Assembly: GCA_013375395.1 (NCBI GenBank)
Contig: JABXJW010000015.1
Span: forward strand, 1-33,260
Reading direction: 5' to 3'
Source of the DNA: Desulfobacterales bacterium
GTDB taxonomy: Bacteria; Desulfobacterota; Desulfobacteria; Desulfobacterales; C00003060
DNA length: 33,260 nt
Part shown: one piece after another, positions 32,323 to 33,260 of the stretch
Layout: the number at the start of each line of letters is the position of its first letter
Position numbering within the stretch: the first letter of the stretch is position 1
Position numbers and translations under genes: made by a program
The notes under the pieces: generated by a model
Database searches by the model: none
What the model was told of the DNA's origin: nothing
What the model saw: the letters and a program-made list of their open reading frames with translations, nothing else

Positions 32323-32770
32323 TTAATCCTCTCTTTTGCCTTCGATGAAGTCTTCGGTCATCCTGAATCCATCGTCATCACAAAATTGCTTAGGCGGATG
32401 CTTCATGAAGTAGGCAGACACAGAGTAAAGAACGCCTCCTTTCCCTCGGTCTAGTGCAAGCTTGCAACACCTGATGGCATCTATTGCAATAGCGGCGGAA
32501 TTGGGAGAGTCTTCTACGGAAAGCCGCAGTTCCAAATCCATGGGCACGTCGCCAAAGAGCTTGCCTTCAAGCCTTATGAAGCACACCTTATTGTCACGTT
32601 GCCACGGCACATAGTCGCTGGGGCCAATGTGTATATTATCCGGCTCAAGCCTTTTGGCCAGGACTGATTGAACGGGCTCGGTCTTTTTTGTCCCTATAGT
32701 AAGCTGTGCCTTGCACCAGGGAACTTGCACAGTTTCCAACCCACACGATCGCAATTCTTATCTTGGCCAC
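32323..32770 (-). pseudogene. Inositol-3-phosphate synthase with large internal deletion
   Basis: The C-terminal part (about 122 residues) is unmistakable: NIHIGPSDYVPW, DNKVCFIRLEGKLFGDVPM, LELRLSVEDSPNSA, DAIRCCKLALDRG and AYFMKHPP. Directly upstream, in another frame, about 27 residues form the enzyme's N-terminus (KIRIAIVWVGNCASSLVQG), with Trp replacing the first Gly of the usual GVGN motif. The two meet near 32695 in ACAAAAAAGACC, so roughly 200 residues between them are missing and the frame is shifted. The GTG at 32770 has AAGGAG upstream. The enzyme, which makes inositol phosphate from glucose 6-phosphate with NAD, cannot function. Confidence 0.88.
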
Positions 32771-32850
32771 CTTATCAGACTCCTTCACACTTGAAAGTCC
32801 AAGAAAAAAAGTGCCCGAAAAACTAGCATAAGATCGAAGAAACATCAAGG

Positions 32851-33260
32851 TCAAACACCCTTTGTGCCAATGTCAGCCAAGGCTTCCGATAAGATAGTCT
32901 GAATCGCTTCAGACCATCCCGTTGGGCCGGCCTTGTCTGAATAGACAACAGAGTCGATCCCCTGGATGCGCTCCCATTCTCCGGTCTTTTTCCTGATTAC
33001 AACCGGCATGTCCACATGCCTAAGCATTGGGATATCGTTGGCGCTGTCTCCCAGACCGGCAGTCAGGATCATTCTGTCCGGGTATGTGTCGGCATAAAGC
33101 CTTTTTAGAATTTGGACCGCCATCCCCTTATCGTTTCCTCCCGTCAAGTGGTAAAAACGTCCCCCCTTGGTAATGCTGAGATCCCTTTCTTTCAAAAGCC
33201 CTTCAAAGAGGCGGAATTTGGCCGTGGTGTCAGAGAATACGAAAGGTTCCGAGTGCTCGC
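32851..33260 (-). CDS. Mannosyl-3-phosphoglycerate phosphatase-like HAD hydrolase (5' end cut)
   Basis: This is the C-terminal 136 residues of a Cof/IIB-type HAD phosphatase: GGRFYHLTGGNDKG, a motif of mannosyl-3-phosphoglycerate phosphatases with the catalytic Lys, and GLGDSANDIPML with the metal-binding GDxxND. The frame remains open to the window edge (EPFVFSDTTAKFRLFEGLL), so the ORF-track start at 33195 is artificial. The enzyme releases mannosylglycerate, a compatible solute, or a related glycosylglycerate. It lies upstream of the inositol synthase remnant on the same strand, hinting at a former solute or phospholipid headgroup gene cluster. Confidence 0.85.
   Translation of the reverse strand, partial: EHSEPFVFSDTTAKFRLFEGLLKERDLSITKGGRFYHLTGGNDKGMAVQILKRLYADTYPDRMILTAGLGDSANDIPMLRHVDMPVVIRKKTGEWERIQGIDSVVYSDKAGPTGWSEAIQTILSEALADIGTKGV

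Noticed and set aside
1-33260. CRISPR array or tRNA genes in the window
   Set aside because: I found no regularly spaced 30-37-bp repeats with unique spacers and no tRNA-like cloverleaf; the array is expected beyond the left edge.

Overview
The window reads as a chromosomal segment of a strictly or mostly anaerobic Gram-negative bacterium, most likely a sulfate-reducer-type member of the Desulfobacterota (former Deltaproteobacteria). The reasons are: lpxC (lipid A outer membrane), a B12-dependent class II ribonucleotide reductase, an NtrY/NtrX pair preceded by a DUF4390 gene, a LysR regulator of the selenium-metabolism-associated type, an old-yellow-enzyme-type FMN/4Fe-4S/FAD reductase, a NIL-domain ferredoxin, and many intergenic palindromic repeats. 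The taxonomic call is inference; there is no rRNA gene in the window.

Region 1 (1-10.8 kb, minus strand) is a defence island. A type I-C CRISPR-Cas operon runs right to left as cas3, cas5c, cas8c (with a nested cas11c that has its own strong ribosome binding site), cas7 and cas4. The window's left edge cuts cas4, so cas1, cas2 and the array are not visible. Between cas7 and cas4 sits a four-helix-bundle (S23/IVS-type) gene whose stop overlaps the cas4 start, and in front of it lies a 55-codon remnant of a second, about 89% identical, cas4 start. Upstream of cas3 are a DUF1016/YhcG-type PDDEXK nuclease, fragments of what may be an older restriction locus, a DnaQ-like DEDDh exonuclease and a WYL regulator.

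Region 2 (10.9-12.6 kb) is accessory: a C-terminally truncated diadenylate cyclase (DAC) domain protein with a possible leader-peptide/terminator arrangement, a 141-bp MITE-like element with 16-bp inverted termini and 4-bp flanking repeats, and a DUF433/DUF5615 toxin-antitoxin pair.

Region 3 (12.7-25.4 kb) is mostly housekeeping: nrdJ, the LysR regulator, coaD, rsmD, ntrX, ntrY, DUF4390 and lpxC on the minus strand, then yifB (Mg-chelatase-like AAA ATPase) divergently on plus.

Region 4 (25.4-33.3 kb) mixes metabolic genes and decay: a DUF302 gene remnant, a GEMM-I (cyclic-di-GMP-I type) riboswitch on the minus strand followed by a 56-codon unrecognised ORF with a perfect Shine-Dalgarno, the OYE-family reductase, a MoaB/MogA molybdopterin protein, a histone-deacetylase-like amidohydrolase (plus strand), a NIL-ferredoxin, a CDP-alcohol phosphatidyltransferase, an internally deleted inositol-3-phosphate synthase and the end of a mannosyl-3-phosphoglycerate phosphatase.

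Intergenic spaces carry several dispersed repeat families (modules shared between 17.4-17.9, 26.3 and 30.5-31.1 kb, a 16-bp tandem repeat, palindromes) that explain most of the non-coding sequence. The most unusual points are the cas4 duplication around the four-helix-bundle gene, the nested cas11c, the oversized Cas7, and the riboswitch with no recognised target.
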